The notes under the pieces: generated by a model
The model's database searches: none
What the model was told of the DNA's origin: nothing
The model's input: only the letters and a program-made list of their open reading frames with translations
Translations under genes and position numbers: made by a program
Part shown: in pieces, positions 19,014 to 28,728 of the stretch
Position numbering within the stretch: position 1 is the first letter of the stretch
How the letters are laid out: the number at the start of each line of letters is the position of its first letter
NCBI RefSeq assembly: GCF_000732635.1
Contig: NZ_JPMD01000038.1
Location: forward strand, 89,937-153,936
Source of the DNA: Clostridium sulfidigenes
GTDB taxonomy: Bacteria > Bacillota > Clostridia > Clostridiales > Clostridiaceae
Direction: 5' to 3'
Length of the DNA stretch: 64,000 nt

Positions 19014-19385
19014 ATGAATATACTTAAAGATAGATTAATTATAGCTTATGGGCTTAATGATGAAGAGATAGATAAACTAAATATAAAATTCAAAGATATA
19101 TGTATAAAACCATGTGTATCAATAAATGAAAATATGGGAGAATATACTTTAGAGCATATATTAAAAGAAGAGAGCTTATCAGATAGTGATACTAAACTAC
19201 CCGAAGAAAAAGTTATTATATTTAATGGATTTTTAGGTGTTTATCTTCAACAAGCTGTTAAAAAGGTTAGAGAAGTTTTAGGTGCAAAACCAATATTAGC
19301 GTCTACTACACCTAATTCTGTTAAAATGACTCTTCATGAATTGATAGATCATTTAGTAAAAGAGAGACAATATTATCAAAAATAA
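19014..19385 (+). CDS. DUF3783 domain protein
   Basis: 123 residues, soluble. The C-terminal half (VIIFNGFLGVYLQQAV, then ILASTTPNSVKMTLHELIDHL) matches the DUF3783 pattern as I remember it. The N-terminal half resembles a second, diverged copy of the same fold. The function is unknown. It follows the cyclophilin gene closely and ends at a hairpin terminator. Confidence 0.75.
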   Translation: MNILKDRLIIAYGLNDEEIDKLNIKFKDICIKPCVSINENMGEYTLEHILKEESLSDSDTKLPEEKVIIFNGFLGVYLQQAVKKVREVLGAKPILASTTPNSVKMTLHELIDHLVKERQYYQK

Positions 19386-19406
19386 TTTTTAAGTCTAATA
19401 ATTTAG

Positions 19407-19437
19407 AAATCCTCTAGGACTAGAGGATTTCTATTTA
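19407..19437 (+). terminator. Probable terminator
   Basis: AAATCCTCTAG at 19407-19417 is complementary to CTAGAGGATTT at 19420-19430, followed by CTATTT. The T-tract is weak. Confidence 0.65.
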
Positions 19438-19468
19438 GATTAAGGAGATACAGGGAGGATAATTAAGA

Positions 19469-20161
19469 ATGAGTACTGTTGGAGAAAGAATTAAACAAGG
19501 AAGAAATGCTAAGGGAATGACTCAAAAGCAACTTGCTAAGAAGCTTGGAGTATCAGAAAACTATATAAATGATGTTGAGAATGGAAGAAAAGTTGTAGAA
19601 GAAAAGTTTATAGAAAGAGTAGGTAAGGTTTTAGGTGGAGATCTTGCAGAAATGACTACGCTGTTTGATAATATAGCTTATGAAGAAAGAAAATCTTCAG
19701 AAAGTAATTTAAAGACACATAATTTAGCGAAGGGTAATAAAGTAAAAGAAACTATAAATGAAGTATGGAATGATGCATTTAGTTCTGTTCTTAAGTCTGT
19801 AGGAATTTATAGCTATGATTTAAACAAGCCTATAGGAAAAAAAGAGTTACCTGTTATATCAAATAAAATAGAAGGATATGCTCAGGATAAGGTGCTATAT
19901 ATTAAAATTGAAAACGATGATTTATTAGGATTTAGAATTTGTCAAGGAGATTTAGCATTTGCTAACCTAACTTCTGAAATAGAAAATAATAAGATATATC
20001 TCATGGATGTAAATGGAGAAAGAGTGATAAGACAGTTAAAGAAGCTAGATAGTAATAAGGTTTTAATAATAAGTAATAAAAATATGGTTCGTACAGAAAC
20101 AGCTCATCCTAAAGATGTAAAAGTTGTTGCAAAATTAAATAGATTAGAAATTCAACTATAA
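19469..20161 (+). CDS. Xre-type transcriptional regulator with a catalytically dead S24-like domain
   Basis: 230 residues. N-terminal HTH_3 (about 4-60; MTQKQLAKKLGVSENYINDVE) and a C-terminal LexA/S24-like fold (about 115-225). Aligned by eye with the LexA-like fusion protein nearby, the nucleophile position in GDSM reads NDDL (Ser to Asp). The general base in TLKRL reads VIRQL (Lys to Arg). The fold probably serves for dimerisation or ligand sensing, not proteolysis. Start ATG follows GGGAGG. It is monocistronic upstream of csp, and the target is unknown. Confidence 0.85.
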   Translation: MSTVGERIKQGRNAKGMTQKQLAKKLGVSENYINDVENGRKVVEEKFIERVGKVLGGDLAEMTTLFDNIAYEERKSSESNLKTHNLAKGNKVKETINEVWNDAFSSVLKSVGIYSYDLNKPIGKKELPVISNKIEGYAQDKVLYIKIENDDLLGFRICQGDLAFANLTSEIENNKIYLMDVNGERVIRQLKKLDSNKVLIISNKNMVRTETAHPKDVKVVAKLNRLEIQL

Positions 20162-20226
20162 TCAATTTAATAACATTTTTAATATACATTCATACTATAA
20201 CTATATAAGAATTTGGAGGTATGGGT

Positions 20227-21942
20227 GTGCAAAAGGCTGATGGGTTATTAAATTTACTTATAAATGTACCAGAGAGTATAAGAAATGAAATTATATATGG
20301 ATATGGAATTGGAAATGTTGAAGAAACTAACATTGAATTAATTATACTTTATAGTGGGACACCAGAGGTAATGGAAGAGAAAATAAATGCTATTGGAGGT
20401 ACCTTTGAAGATTTAGATTTTGGTTATGGAATTATAACTATACCTAGAGGGGATATTGAAAAGCTAATAGGAATAAGAGAAATCAACTATATAGAGTTAC
20501 CTAAAAATTTATTTTTATCCTTTGAACCTAGTAATAGAGCTTCATGTATAACAGAAGTAAATACCAATTATGGATTAGAGGGGGAAGGTGTACTTATAGG
20601 ATTTATAGATTCTGGAATAGATTATGTAAATCAATCATTTAGACTTGAGAATGGAGATACAAGGATTGATTTTATTTATGATTTATATGAAAATAGAAGG
20701 ATTTATACAAGAGAAGAGATAAATGCAGCTTTAAGAAGTCCAGATCCATACTCATTAGTACCTCACTTTGATAGGGCAGGTCATGGGACGCATGTAGCGG
20801 GGATAGCTTGTGCTGGAGGAAATATACCAAGGAGGTTTTATGGGGTAGCTCCTAAAAGTTCTATAGCCATGGTTAAAATGACAAGAGAGATAGGAGGTCA
20901 GGGAGCAAAAAGTACTCAGTTAATGAGAGGGATTAAATTCTTAATTGATAAAGCTTATGAATTAAATAAGCCCCTTGTTATAAACATAAGTTTTAGCACG
21001 AATGATGGAGCACATACTGGAAATAGTTTGTTAGAGCAATATATAGGTATAGTTTCTACAGTGCAAAGAGTTAACATAGTTGTAGCAGCAGGAAATGAAG
21101 GGGATAGAGCACACCATGTTGGTGGTGAATTAGTTAAATCACAAGAAATACGATTTAATGTTGGAATAGATGAGAGAGTATTAATAATACAGTTATTTAA
21201 GTCATTTTTAAAGGATATTAACTTAAATCTTATATCACCAAGTGGAACTAGTAGTGGTGAATTAAGATTAACCAATGCATTAAATCAAGGAAGAATAGGT
21301 AATACTGAGTATTTTGTTTTCAATACAGGACCGACACCTTTTAGTATAGATGGTGAAATAATAATTGTACTTTCAGGAGTAGGAGAAGAAAGCATAGCTA
21401 GTGGAATATGGACTATGAACATGACTACTAATGAAAATGTTCTAGGAAGTTATGACATGTGGTTACCTATTGCAGAAGGATTAAATATTGCTACAAGATT
21501 CTTAGGACCTAGTACTGCTAATACATTAGGTATACCGGGAACTGTACCAGATGTAATAACCGTTGGTAGTTATAATTTTATAAACTCTACTATATCACCA
21601 TTCTCTGGAAGAGGAAATGCTGAACTAAACCCTGTAAAACCTGATTTAGTAGCACCTGGAGAAAATATAGAATCATCTACTCCGGGAGGTGGATTTGAGC
21701 CACGGTCAGGAACATCAATGGCTACACCTCAGGTGGCAGGGGCATGTGGACTTTTAATGGAATTTGGAATTATAGAAGGAAATGATCCTTATTTGTATGG
21801 AGAAAGAGTAAAATACTTTTTATTAAAAGGAGCCAATAGAAGTAGAGTAGATGTACAGTATCCTAATAATAGTTGGGGATATGGTACTTTATGTCTTGCA
21901 GGAGCTCTTAGGGTATGGAATAACGAAGTAGCTTCAAGGTAG
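20227..21942 (+). CDS. Csp-type subtilisin-like germination protease
   Basis: 571 residues from GTG 20227, six bases after GGAGGT; ATG 20221 abuts that site and is unlikely. An N-terminal inhibitory prodomain (about 1-95) precedes the S8 domain with the triad intact: Asp128 (FIDSGIDY), His189 (GHGTHVAG), Ser497 (GTSMATPQVAG). A jellyroll-like insertion lies between His and Ser, as in Csp proteases. In clostridia CspB cleaves pro-SleC to start cortex hydrolysis, and sleC follows directly here, so this is probably the activator. A CATACTAT element at 20191 may be a sporulation-sigma -10 (inference). Confidence 0.88.
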   Translation: MQKADGLLNLLINVPESIRNEIIYGYGIGNVEETNIELIILYSGTPEVMEEKINAIGGTFEDLDFGYGIITIPRGDIEKLIGIREINYIELPKNLFLSFEPSNRASCITEVNTNYGLEGEGVLIGFIDSGIDYVNQSFRLENGDTRIDFIYDLYENRRIYTREEINAALRSPDPYSLVPHFDRAGHGTHVAGIACAGGNIPRRFYGVAPKSSIAMVKMTREIGGQGAKSTQLMRGIKFLIDKAYELNKPLVINISFSTNDGAHTGNSLLEQYIGIVSTVQRVNIVVAAGNEGDRAHHVGGELVKSQEIRFNVGIDERVLIIQLFKSFLKDINLNLISPSGTSSGELRLTNALNQGRIGNTEYFVFNTGPTPFSIDGEIIIVLSGVGEESIASGIWTMNMTTNENVLGSYDMWLPIAEGLNIATRFLGPSTANTLGIPGTVPDVITVGSYNFINSTISPFSGRGNAELNPVKPDLVAPGENIESSTPGGGFEPRSGTSMATPQVAGACGLLMEFGIIEGNDPYLYGERVKYFLLKGANRSRVDVQYPNNSWGYGTLCLAGALRVWNNEVASR

Positions 21943-22035
21943 GAATAAATTACAATTTTCCTATAAAGAATATGTAACTTTTCTATAATAGTCATCATAA
22001 TATATATATTGAAGTATTATTTTAAGGAGAAATTT

Positions 22036-23400
22036 ATGGCAGACATAGGTAGGTTGCAGGTTCAAGTGTATAGAGTAAATACAGCTATACCAATAAGTAA
22101 TGCCAATATTACGGTATCAAGAACAGATGGAGAAACTAGAGAGCAAGTTACTACCCTAACTACTAATCCAGAGGGACAAACGGAGACTATAGAATTAGAA
22201 ACTCCAGAAATAGAAAGGTCATTAAATCCAGATAATACCCTTATACCTTATGCCCTTTATGATATAGATGTAACGGCAGAAGGCTTTGATGAAATAAATA
22301 TAAGAGGATGCCAAGTGTTGCCGCGACAAACAGCGTTACAGATATGTAATCTGATTCCAACAAGTCTTAATAGAGAGATCACAGAGGATGAAGATGTACA
22401 GGTAGTCAGGGTTATAGAGATTCCACCTAATGTTCAATTTGGTGATTTTCCACCTAAGATACCTGAGGACCCTAATAAAGCTTTGCCACCTCCACCAAGT
22501 GGTTTTGTAGTTTTGCCAGAGCCGGTTGTACCAGAGTTTATAATCGTACATGCAGGGGCACCAACTAATACAGCAGCACCAAATTATACTGTTCCATATA
22601 CAGACTATATAAAAAATGTAGCTAGTTGTGAAATTTATGCAACTTGGCCAGAAGCAACTATAAGAGCTAATGTATACTGTATTATTTCATTTACTTTAAA
22701 TAGAATATACACAGAATGGTATAGAAGTAAGGGGTTTAATTTTGACGTAACAAATTCTACAGCCTATGATCAAGCTTTTGTTTACGGAAGAAACATATTT
22801 GATAACATAAGTAGGATAGTAGATGAGTTATTTGCTACCTATGTAAAGAGGTCGGGAGCTAAACAACCTTTACTTACGCAATACTGTGATGGTAGAAATG
22901 TTCAGTGCCCAGGATGGCTTACTCAATGGGGCAGTAAGGATTTAGGGGCTCAAGGATGGATTCCATATGATATATTAAGAAATTTCTATGGAAGTGATAT
23001 AGTTCTTGAAAGAGCTGAAAAGGTTTCTGGAAGTCCAAGGTCATATCCGGGTTTTACTTTACGACAGGGAGCCAGTGGAGAGCCAGTTAGAACCACTCAA
23101 ACCTTTTTAAATAGAATAGCACAAAATTATCCTCTAATACCTAAAGTGGCTATTGATGGAAAGTATGGTTCTACAACTGCCAATCAAGTAAAAGTATTTC
23201 AACAGGTATTTGGTCTTCCGCAGACAGGTGAAGTAGATTATGCTACATGGTATAAGATTTCAGCTATATATACAGGAGTAACTAAAATCGCAGAATTAAG
23301 AAGTGTTCATGAGGAAGAAATTGAATATTCATACTTTGTTCCACATTGGCCATATAAAGATGCACCGGATTTACCTAGAATTAAATATCCTAAAAATTGA
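22036..23400 (+). CDS. sleC: Spore cortex-lytic enzyme SleC (lytic transglycosylase)
   Basis: 454 residues from ATG 22036 (AAGGAG ribosome site). The N-terminal pre-pro region has a Big/carboxypeptidase-like fold (about 1-110). A proline-rich linker (PPPPSGFVVLPEP) leads to a SpoIID-like transglycosylase core (about 180-320; YIKNVASCEIYATWPE, CDGRNVQCPGW). A C-terminal peptidoglycan-binding domain 1 spans about 335-415 (DGKYGSTTANQVKVFQ). It degrades cortex peptidoglycan during germination after cleavage by a Csp protease, encoded just upstream. The 93-base gap is compatible with an operon or a separate sporulation promoter. Confidence 0.92.
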   Translation: MADIGRLQVQVYRVNTAIPISNANITVSRTDGETREQVTTLTTNPEGQTETIELETPEIERSLNPDNTLIPYALYDIDVTAEGFDEINIRGCQVLPRQTALQICNLIPTSLNREITEDEDVQVVRVIEIPPNVQFGDFPPKIPEDPNKALPPPPSGFVVLPEPVVPEFIIVHAGAPTNTAAPNYTVPYTDYIKNVASCEIYATWPEATIRANVYCIISFTLNRIYTEWYRSKGFNFDVTNSTAYDQAFVYGRNIFDNISRIVDELFATYVKRSGAKQPLLTQYCDGRNVQCPGWLTQWGSKDLGAQGWIPYDILRNFYGSDIVLERAEKVSGSPRSYPGFTLRQGASGEPVRTTQTFLNRIAQNYPLIPKVAIDGKYGSTTANQVKVFQQVFGLPQTGEVDYATWYKISAIYTGVTKIAELRSVHEEEIEYSYFVPHWPYKDAPDLPRIKYPKN

Positions 23401-23415
23401 GTATATAATCTATTA

Positions 23416-23448
23416 ATGAACTTCGAAGTTATCTCGGAGTTCATTTTT
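23416..23448 (+). terminator. sleC terminator
   Basis: ATGAACTTCGA at 23416-23426 pairs with TCGGAGTTCAT at 23434-23444 (one G-T), followed by a T-run. Confidence 0.85.
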
Positions 23449-23562
23449 GCATATAAAAACAACATGCAAAAAATATTTTAATAAAATATTCAAGTAAATA
23501 ATTATGGAGTATAAAATAAGGTATAATTATTGTTAAGAAGAGATATACAAGGAGTTAAGGAT

Positions 23563-24240
23563 ATGGATAATATAAAGGTATTATTAGTTGATGATGAAGA
23601 AAATATTAGAAACTTGTTGGAAGCTTATTTAAAAAAGGAAGGATTTAAAACATTACATAGCTCTAATGGTAAAGAAGCTATAGAGATTATGGAGAGAGAA
23701 TCAGTAAATTTAGTAGTACTAGATATAATGATGCCTGTTTTAGATGGATTTGAGACATTAAAGGTTATAAGAAATAGATGGAATATACCAGTAATAATGC
23801 TTAGTGCAAAGGAAGAGGAAGAAGATAAGCTTTTAGCGTTGGGATTTGGTGCAGATAATTATGAAACAAAGCCCTTTAGTCCAAAGGTTTTAGTAGCTAA
23901 AATTAAAGCATTAATAAAGAGGAGCTATGGAAGTAGTATAGATAAAAGTACGGGAATTGTGATAGGGAATCTTTATATAGATGAAGAAGGTCATAGAGTT
24001 ATGGTAAGTGATGAAGAAATTAATCTTTCACCAACAGAATTTTCTTTGCTTATATATTTCCTGAAAAATAAAAATATAGTTCTTACTAGAGAGCAAATTC
24101 TTACAAAAATATGGGGTTATGATTTTGAAGGAGATATACGTGTAGTTGATACTACGATTAAGAGACTTAGAGAGAAGCTAAAGCACATGAATAAAGTGAT
24201 AGTAACAGTAAGAGGCTTTGGTTATAAGATAGAGGTTTAG
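23563..24240 (+). CDS. OmpR/PhoB-type response regulator
   Basis: 226 residues from ATG 23563 (AAGGAG). The receiver domain (about 1-118) has acidic pocket VDDEEN, phospho-acceptor Asp in VVLDIMMP and the conserved Lys in ETKPF, where the usual ADDYITKPF reads ADNYETKPF. The C-terminal winged helix (about 130-225) contains LSPTEFSLL and VDTTIKRLREKL. The histidine kinase gene follows one base after the stop, so they form a pair. Target genes are not evident. Confidence 0.93.
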   Translation: MDNIKVLLVDDEENIRNLLEAYLKKEGFKTLHSSNGKEAIEIMERESVNLVVLDIMMPVLDGFETLKVIRNRWNIPVIMLSAKEEEEDKLLALGFGADNYETKPFSPKVLVAKIKALIKRSYGSSIDKSTGIVIGNLYIDEEGHRVMVSDEEINLSPTEFSLLIYFLKNKNIVLTREQILTKIWGYDFEGDIRVVDTTIKRLREKLKHMNKVIVTVRGFGYKIEV

Positions 24241-24241
24241 T

Positions 24242-25753
24242 ATGAATAAAATAATTAACTATTATAAAAAGATAAAGGAAAATATAGAAAGAAGCATTAC
24301 ATTGAAAATGTTTGTTGTAACTACTGTGGTGTTTATAGCATTTTTGACTATTACTCTTTTAAGTCAGAGAATATTGTTTGAAAAGATATATAATGATAAA
24401 AAGGAAAATGATATTAAAAGTAATGTGATAAAGTTTAGAGATACGCTAAGTAATCCAAAGGATGAAAGGGAAATAATAGAGAGTATTAAGAAGTTTGAGA
24501 ATAATTATAACACATCTATAGGAGTGGTAAACACAGAAAATAATATTATAGTGACCTTTAAAACTGACTCAGAAACTATAGATAGTAAAAATACAGAAAT
24601 ATTTAATTATGTTATTAAAACTATAAAGACAGACCCGGAACTATTAAACGAGATGATTAATAAAAAACAGGTAACTATTTCATTTAAGAATGGCGAGAAC
24701 ACTAAATATTTAGCTTCTGCACTTCTACATGAGAATAATATAATAGTAGGATTTACATCTTTACAATATGTAAAAGAAGCCATGGGGGTTATAGGGATAT
24801 TTTATAAGTATTTTTACTTAGGGGCTATAGTAGTAATAGTTGCATTAGCATTAATTTATTCGAAATTTATTACAAAGCCATTAAGAGAAATAAATAAAGT
24901 GGCTGTAAGAATGAGTAATTTAGATTTTAGTCAAAGATGTACTATGGTATATGAAGATGAAATTGGAAACCTTGGGGAAACATTAAATTTTTTAGGACAA
25001 AACTTGGATAGTTCTTTAAATTCATTAAAAGAAGTTAATAGAAAACTACAAAATGATATCCACAGAGAAAGAGAAATTGAGATTATGAGAAAAGAATTTA
25101 TAGCAGATGTATCGCATGAATTAAAAACCCCTATTACTTTAATAAAAGGTTATGCAGAAGGTATTAAGGATGGAGTATTTTTAGAAGACAATATGAATTC
25201 ATCATTAAATGTAATTATAGAGGAATCGGATAAGATGAGTAATTTAGTTAGAGATATGCTTCAAATATCATCTTTGGAAAGTGGAAAGGTAATCCTTAAT
25301 AAAGAATTATTTTTTATTGATAATTTAGTGAAAAATGTTGTAAAGAAATTACATCATAGTATCGATAATAAGAATATAAAAATAGATTTGAATCTATATG
25401 AGAAACAAATTTATGGGGATGCATTTAAGGTAGAACAAGTAATAACCAATTTTCTTACTAATGCAATAAGGCATACTCCCTGTGAGGGAAGTATATTTGT
25501 TGGGATGTACCCACGGGGAAATATGACTCAATTATCTTTTGAAAATACAGGTGAGCTTATTAATAAGGAAGAAATTGATAAGATATGGGATAAATTTTAT
25601 AAGATAGATAAGTCAAGAAATAGAAAAGATAGTGGTACAGGACTTGGACTATCAATTGTTAAAAATATAGTAGATTTGCACCACGGCAAATATGGAGTTG
25701 AAAATACCAAAAGAGGTGTAAGATTCTATTTTGAATTGCCAAATCAGTGCTAA
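24242..25753 (+). CDS. Sensor histidine kinase, partner of the upstream regulator
   Basis: 503 residues. TM1 (about 20-42) and TM2 (about 185-208) flank an extracellular sensor of about 145 residues. HAMP (about 210-262), HisKA (VSHELKTPITL, phospho-His near 286) and HATPase_c (NFLTNAIRHTP, GTGLGLSIV) follow. It starts one base after the response regulator stop, indicating translational coupling. The ligand is unknown. It ends 34 bases before the H-NOX chemoreceptor, which may share the transcript. Confidence 0.93.
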   Translation: MNKIINYYKKIKENIERSITLKMFVVTTVVFIAFLTITLLSQRILFEKIYNDKKENDIKSNVIKFRDTLSNPKDEREIIESIKKFENNYNTSIGVVNTENNIIVTFKTDSETIDSKNTEIFNYVIKTIKTDPELLNEMINKKQVTISFKNGENTKYLASALLHENNIIVGFTSLQYVKEAMGVIGIFYKYFYLGAIVVIVALALIYSKFITKPLREINKVAVRMSNLDFSQRCTMVYEDEIGNLGETLNFLGQNLDSSLNSLKEVNRKLQNDIHREREIEIMRKEFIADVSHELKTPITLIKGYAEGIKDGVFLEDNMNSSLNVIIEESDKMSNLVRDMLQISSLESGKVILNKELFFIDNLVKNVVKKLHHSIDNKNIKIDLNLYEKQIYGDAFKVEQVITNFLTNAIRHTPCEGSIFVGMYPRGNMTQLSFENTGELINKEEIDKIWDKFYKIDKSRNRKDSGTGLGLSIVKNIVDLHHGKYGVENTKRGVRFYFELPNQC

Positions 25754-25787
25754 TATACTATAGCCATAGAAAAGAGGGGTATTAATT

Positions 25788-27566
25788 ATGAAGGGCACAG
25801 TTGTATCAATATGGCTAAATACTTGTAGAAAGCTTTATAATGATTCACAAGTAAATGAAGCTATGAACCATGCTGGATGGGAGACAAATAAGATATTTTC
25901 TCCACTAGAAGAAGTAGACGACAAAGTAATAGCTAAGTTTATATCTAAACTATCAGAAACTAGAAGTTTAACTAAAGAGAAATTATGGAATGATATAGGA
26001 AAAGACAATATACAATCTTTTGTTAATGTATATCCAATATACTTTAAAAAGAGAAGTGCATATGAATTTTTAAAATCACTAAACGATATACATATAGCAA
26101 TAACTAAGAAAATTTCAGGAGCTAAGCCACCAGCAGTAGATATTGTTCAGACATCTAAAAGAAAAGCGGTGATGACTTATTCATCTAAAAGAAAGATGTT
26201 TGATTATTTCTTAGGTATGCTTGAAGGAACTTTTGAATATTTTAATGAACAATTAGAGTATGAAATTTTAGAAAAGTCTGGAGATGTGATGAAAGTGGAA
26301 GTGACTTTTGAAAAAGAAATAAATAGCAAAAAAAGTTATGGATTTAATAAAATCTTATCCTTTGGATTTATAAAATCATTATCAGTTAAGGCATCTGTAT
26401 TTACTTTTATATTAACTCTTATTGGATCAACATTAATACTTGGAGTTAAAAGCATAGTTCCAGCTTTAGAAATTACAGCTGTAGCTACAGTAGTAACCTT
26501 TATAGGTACATATTTATTATTAAGACCTGTTAAAGCTATCACTGGACTAAAAGAAGATAAGGAAAGGTCATATGATGTTATCAGCACCAAGGACGAGCTT
26601 GAAGGATTATATGAAGTTATAAAATCAGGAACTAATATATCTTCAATGGATATGACAGAGTTTGATGCTAATGTTAGTGAGATGGTAGAATATCTTAATA
26701 AGGTTAAAGCTATTTCAAATGTAATGGAAGGCTCATCTAAAGAAATATCTACAGTAGTAGAACAAATGTCAGAAACTAGTGTGGACCAAGCCAACAATAC
26801 AGAAAGAGTAGCATCAGGATTGAATGATAATATTAGAGCTTTAAATAACTTAGTAAATAGTGAAAATGAAAATAAATTAGCTATGGAAGATACTATAACG
26901 AAAATTACTGCTGGGTTTGATGAAATAAAGACTGTAAGTAATAATATTCAAAAAACATTAGACAAATTCCAAGAAGTAAAAGAAACTGGAATAAAGTTAA
27001 ACAATAAAGCTAGTGATATTACTAATATAGTATCAATAGTAGCTCAAATTTCCGACATGACAAATCTTTTAGCATTAAATGCTTCTATAGAAGCAGCTAG
27101 AGCTGGAGAACATGGTAGAGGTTTTGCTGTTGTTGCAGAAGAGGTAAGAAAGCTTGCAGAACAAACTAAAGATGCTGTTGAAGAAATTAATTTAAATCTT
27201 AAAGAATTTGCAGAGGATATTAAATATACTGTAGATAGTATAGATGAACAGTATGTAGCCCTTGAAAAACAAACTGATGGATTAGAAAGAATTAGAGATA
27301 TAAGTGCGGGTACTACTACTGCTGTTGATAAAGTATCAGAATCAATGATTACTACAATCAATGATTTAGGTAGAGAAGTAAAAGCTATAGAAGGAATGTA
27401 TGACAATGTGGAATCATTAGCAGCTATTGCAGAAGAAAATTCTGCATCATCTCAAGAAGTTAGTGCTAGTGTAAATACCTATACTGATGAAATGATTAAA
27501 CTTACAGAAGCTATAGGAGAGGTTCAAAGAATTACAGAATATTTTAGAAGTACACTAGATGTATAA
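25788..27566 (+). CDS. H-NOX heme gas-sensor methyl-accepting chemotaxis protein
   Basis: 592 residues. The N-terminal H-NOX domain (1-180) keeps the proximal heme ligand His102 ([10 protein letters not shown]), the YxSxR propionate clamp Tyr131/Ser133/Arg135, and Pro115. The distal O2-stabilising trio Trp9, Asn74 and Tyr140 falls at the same positions as in the Thermoanaerobacter H-NOX. Two TM helices (about 203-225 and 227-248) and a MCP signalling domain (about 330-590; hairpin tip [27 protein letters not shown] split over about 425-450) follow. It should couple O2 or NO binding to CheA and so to aerotactic avoidance. A strong terminator follows. Confidence 0.95.
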   Translation: MKGTVVSIWLNTCRKLYNDSQVNEAMNHAGWETNKIFSPLEEVDDKVIAKFISKLSETRSLTKEKLWNDIGKDNIQSFVNVYPIYFKKRSAYEFLKSLNDIHIAITKKISGAKPPAVDIVQTSKRKAVMTYSSKRKMFDYFLGMLEGTFEYFNEQLEYEILEKSGDVMKVEVTFEKEINSKKSYGFNKILSFGFIKSLSVKASVFTFILTLIGSTLILGVKSIVPALEITAVATVVTFIGTYLLLRPVKAITGLKEDKERSYDVISTKDELEGLYEVIKSGTNISSMDMTEFDANVSEMVEYLNKVKAISNVMEGSSKEISTVVEQMSETSVDQANNTERVASGLNDNIRALNNLVNSENENKLAMEDTITKITAGFDEIKTVSNNIQKTLDKFQEVKETGIKLNNKASDITNIVSIVAQISDMTNLLALNASIEAARAGEHGRGFAVVAEEVRKLAEQTKDAVEEINLNLKEFAEDIKYTVDSIDEQYVALEKQTDGLERIRDISAGTTTAVDKVSESMITTINDLGREVKAIEGMYDNVESLAAIAEENSASSQEVSASVNTYTDEMIKLTEAIGEVQRITEYFRSTLDV

Positions 27567-27576
27567 TTAATGATAA

Positions 27577-27627
27577 AAGCATTCTTAAGGTAAAGTTCAT
27601 GAGATTTTACCTAAGAATGCTTTTTTA
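27577..27627. terminator. Convergent terminator
   Basis: AAGCATTCTTA (27577-27587), bulged A, then GGTAAA pairs with TTTACC and TAAGAATGCTT (27606-27622). T6 follows. It serves the chemoreceptor gene and possibly the leftward radical SAM gene. Confidence 0.88.
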
Positions 27628-27672
27628 TTTGTTTAGTTTTATTACAGTTAAGAGCTTTATTATATTTGAGTT

Positions 27673-28578
27673 TTAAATCCCTTGTAGATTGAAATCTGGT
27701 ACATAAATTGTTGAGTTAGAGCCAGATTCTTGGATAAAGGCATTTTTAAAGCCTAAATCTATACAGTAATCTATTAAAGAGTCATAATGACTAGGGTTAA
27801 GAGGTTTATTAATTTCATCATATTCTGATGCTTTAAACATAGGTGTATACTGATTCATTAGGCTTAAGTATACTGAATCTCCAAAGGTTTTATATATGTA
27901 ATCTACTATTTTTTTTGAATCGAATAAAAGTCCAGGGAGCATTAAGTGTCTTATGATGACACCTCTAATCATAATTTCTTCATCATTAAATATTGGAATA
28001 CCTACTTGATCCACCATTTCCTCAATAACCTTTGATGCTATGGTAAAATAGTTAGGAGCAGAAGAATATTTTATTGCATATTTATCGCTAAAATACTTTA
28101 AATCAGGAATATACACGTCTATGTATCCTTTAAGAGCTTTAATGCTCTCTACGTTTTCATAGCCATTGGAATTATAAACTACAGGGATATTAAGTCCATT
28201 TTCTTTAGCTTTATCCAAAGCAAGTATTATTTGAGGTATATAGTGAGTAGGGTTAACTAAGTTTATATTATGGTATCCTTTAGCTTGTTGCTCTAAAAGT
28301 ATTTCACTTAATCTTTCTATAGAAACTTCCTTACCTATGTCAGACTGGCTAATATCATGATTTTGGCAAAATACACATCTAAGATTACAATTTGAAAAGA
28401 AAACTGTACCAGAACCATTAGTGCCAGACACACAGGGCTCTTCCCACATATGACCATAGGCCTTAGCAACTTTTACTTTAGCTCCACTTTTACAAAAGCC
28501 TACCTTTGCAGAGTTTCGATTTATACCGCAATTACGAGGGCATATATTACAATTATTGAGAGCAGTCAAATCTTTCAT
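27673..28578 (-). CDS. Radical SAM protein, PflA-like (AmmeMemoRadiSam-type relative)
   Basis: 301 residues. The radical SAM motif CNLRCVFC (CxxxCxxC) sits near residue 68, preceded by a Cys-rich N-terminus (CNICPRNCG, GFCKSG) that may hold an extra cluster. Conserved barrel elements are VYNSNGYENVESI and VYIPDLKY. It resembles the stand-alone PflA-like proteins of unknown substrate found across Firmicutes. Start ATG has AAGGAG. No glycyl radical partner is adjacent. It is not CutD, which is encoded separately at about 51.1 kb. Confidence 0.88.
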   Translation of the reverse strand: MKDLTALNNCNICPRNCGINRNSAKVGFCKSGAKVKVAKAYGHMWEEPCVSGTNGSGTVFFSNCNLRCVFCQNHDISQSDIGKEVSIERLSEILLEQQAKGYHNINLVNPTHYIPQIILALDKAKENGLNIPVVYNSNGYENVESIKALKGYIDVYIPDLKYFSDKYAIKYSSAPNYFTIASKVIEEMVDQVGIPIFNDEEIMIRGVIIRHLMLPGLLFDSKKIVDYIYKTFGDSVYLSLMNQYTPMFKASEYDEINKPLNPSHYDSLIDYCIDLGFKNAFIQESGSNSTIYVPDFNLQGI

Positions 28579-28640
28579 AATTAATTATCTCCTTACATAG
28601 TAAACATAACAAATACTATATTTATATTTCAAAGTAAATA

Positions 28641-28675
28641 AACACTACTAACATAGTAGTGTTCATCTTATATAA
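28641..28675 (-). terminator. Probable terminator of the leftward transporter gene
   Basis: AACACTACTA at 28641-28650 and TAGTAGTGTT at 28654-28663 form a 10-bp stem with a 3-base loop. On the minus strand it is followed by TTTATTTACTTT. It lies between two minus-strand genes. Confidence 0.65.
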
Positions 28676-28728
28676 CATCAGTATAATTAAAGAGGAGCAA
28701 AAAGTGAAGTAGCCTATATAAGTTTTAA

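Noticed and set aside
20221..20226. ATG 20221 as the csp start
   Set aside because: GGAGGT ends directly at 20220, too close for this ATG. GTG 20227 is spaced properly.
26336..26797. Minus-strand open frame of 153 codons inside the H-NOX receptor gene
   Set aside because: It is a shadow of the coding strand with no ribosome site and low-complexity Ser/Ile/Val composition.
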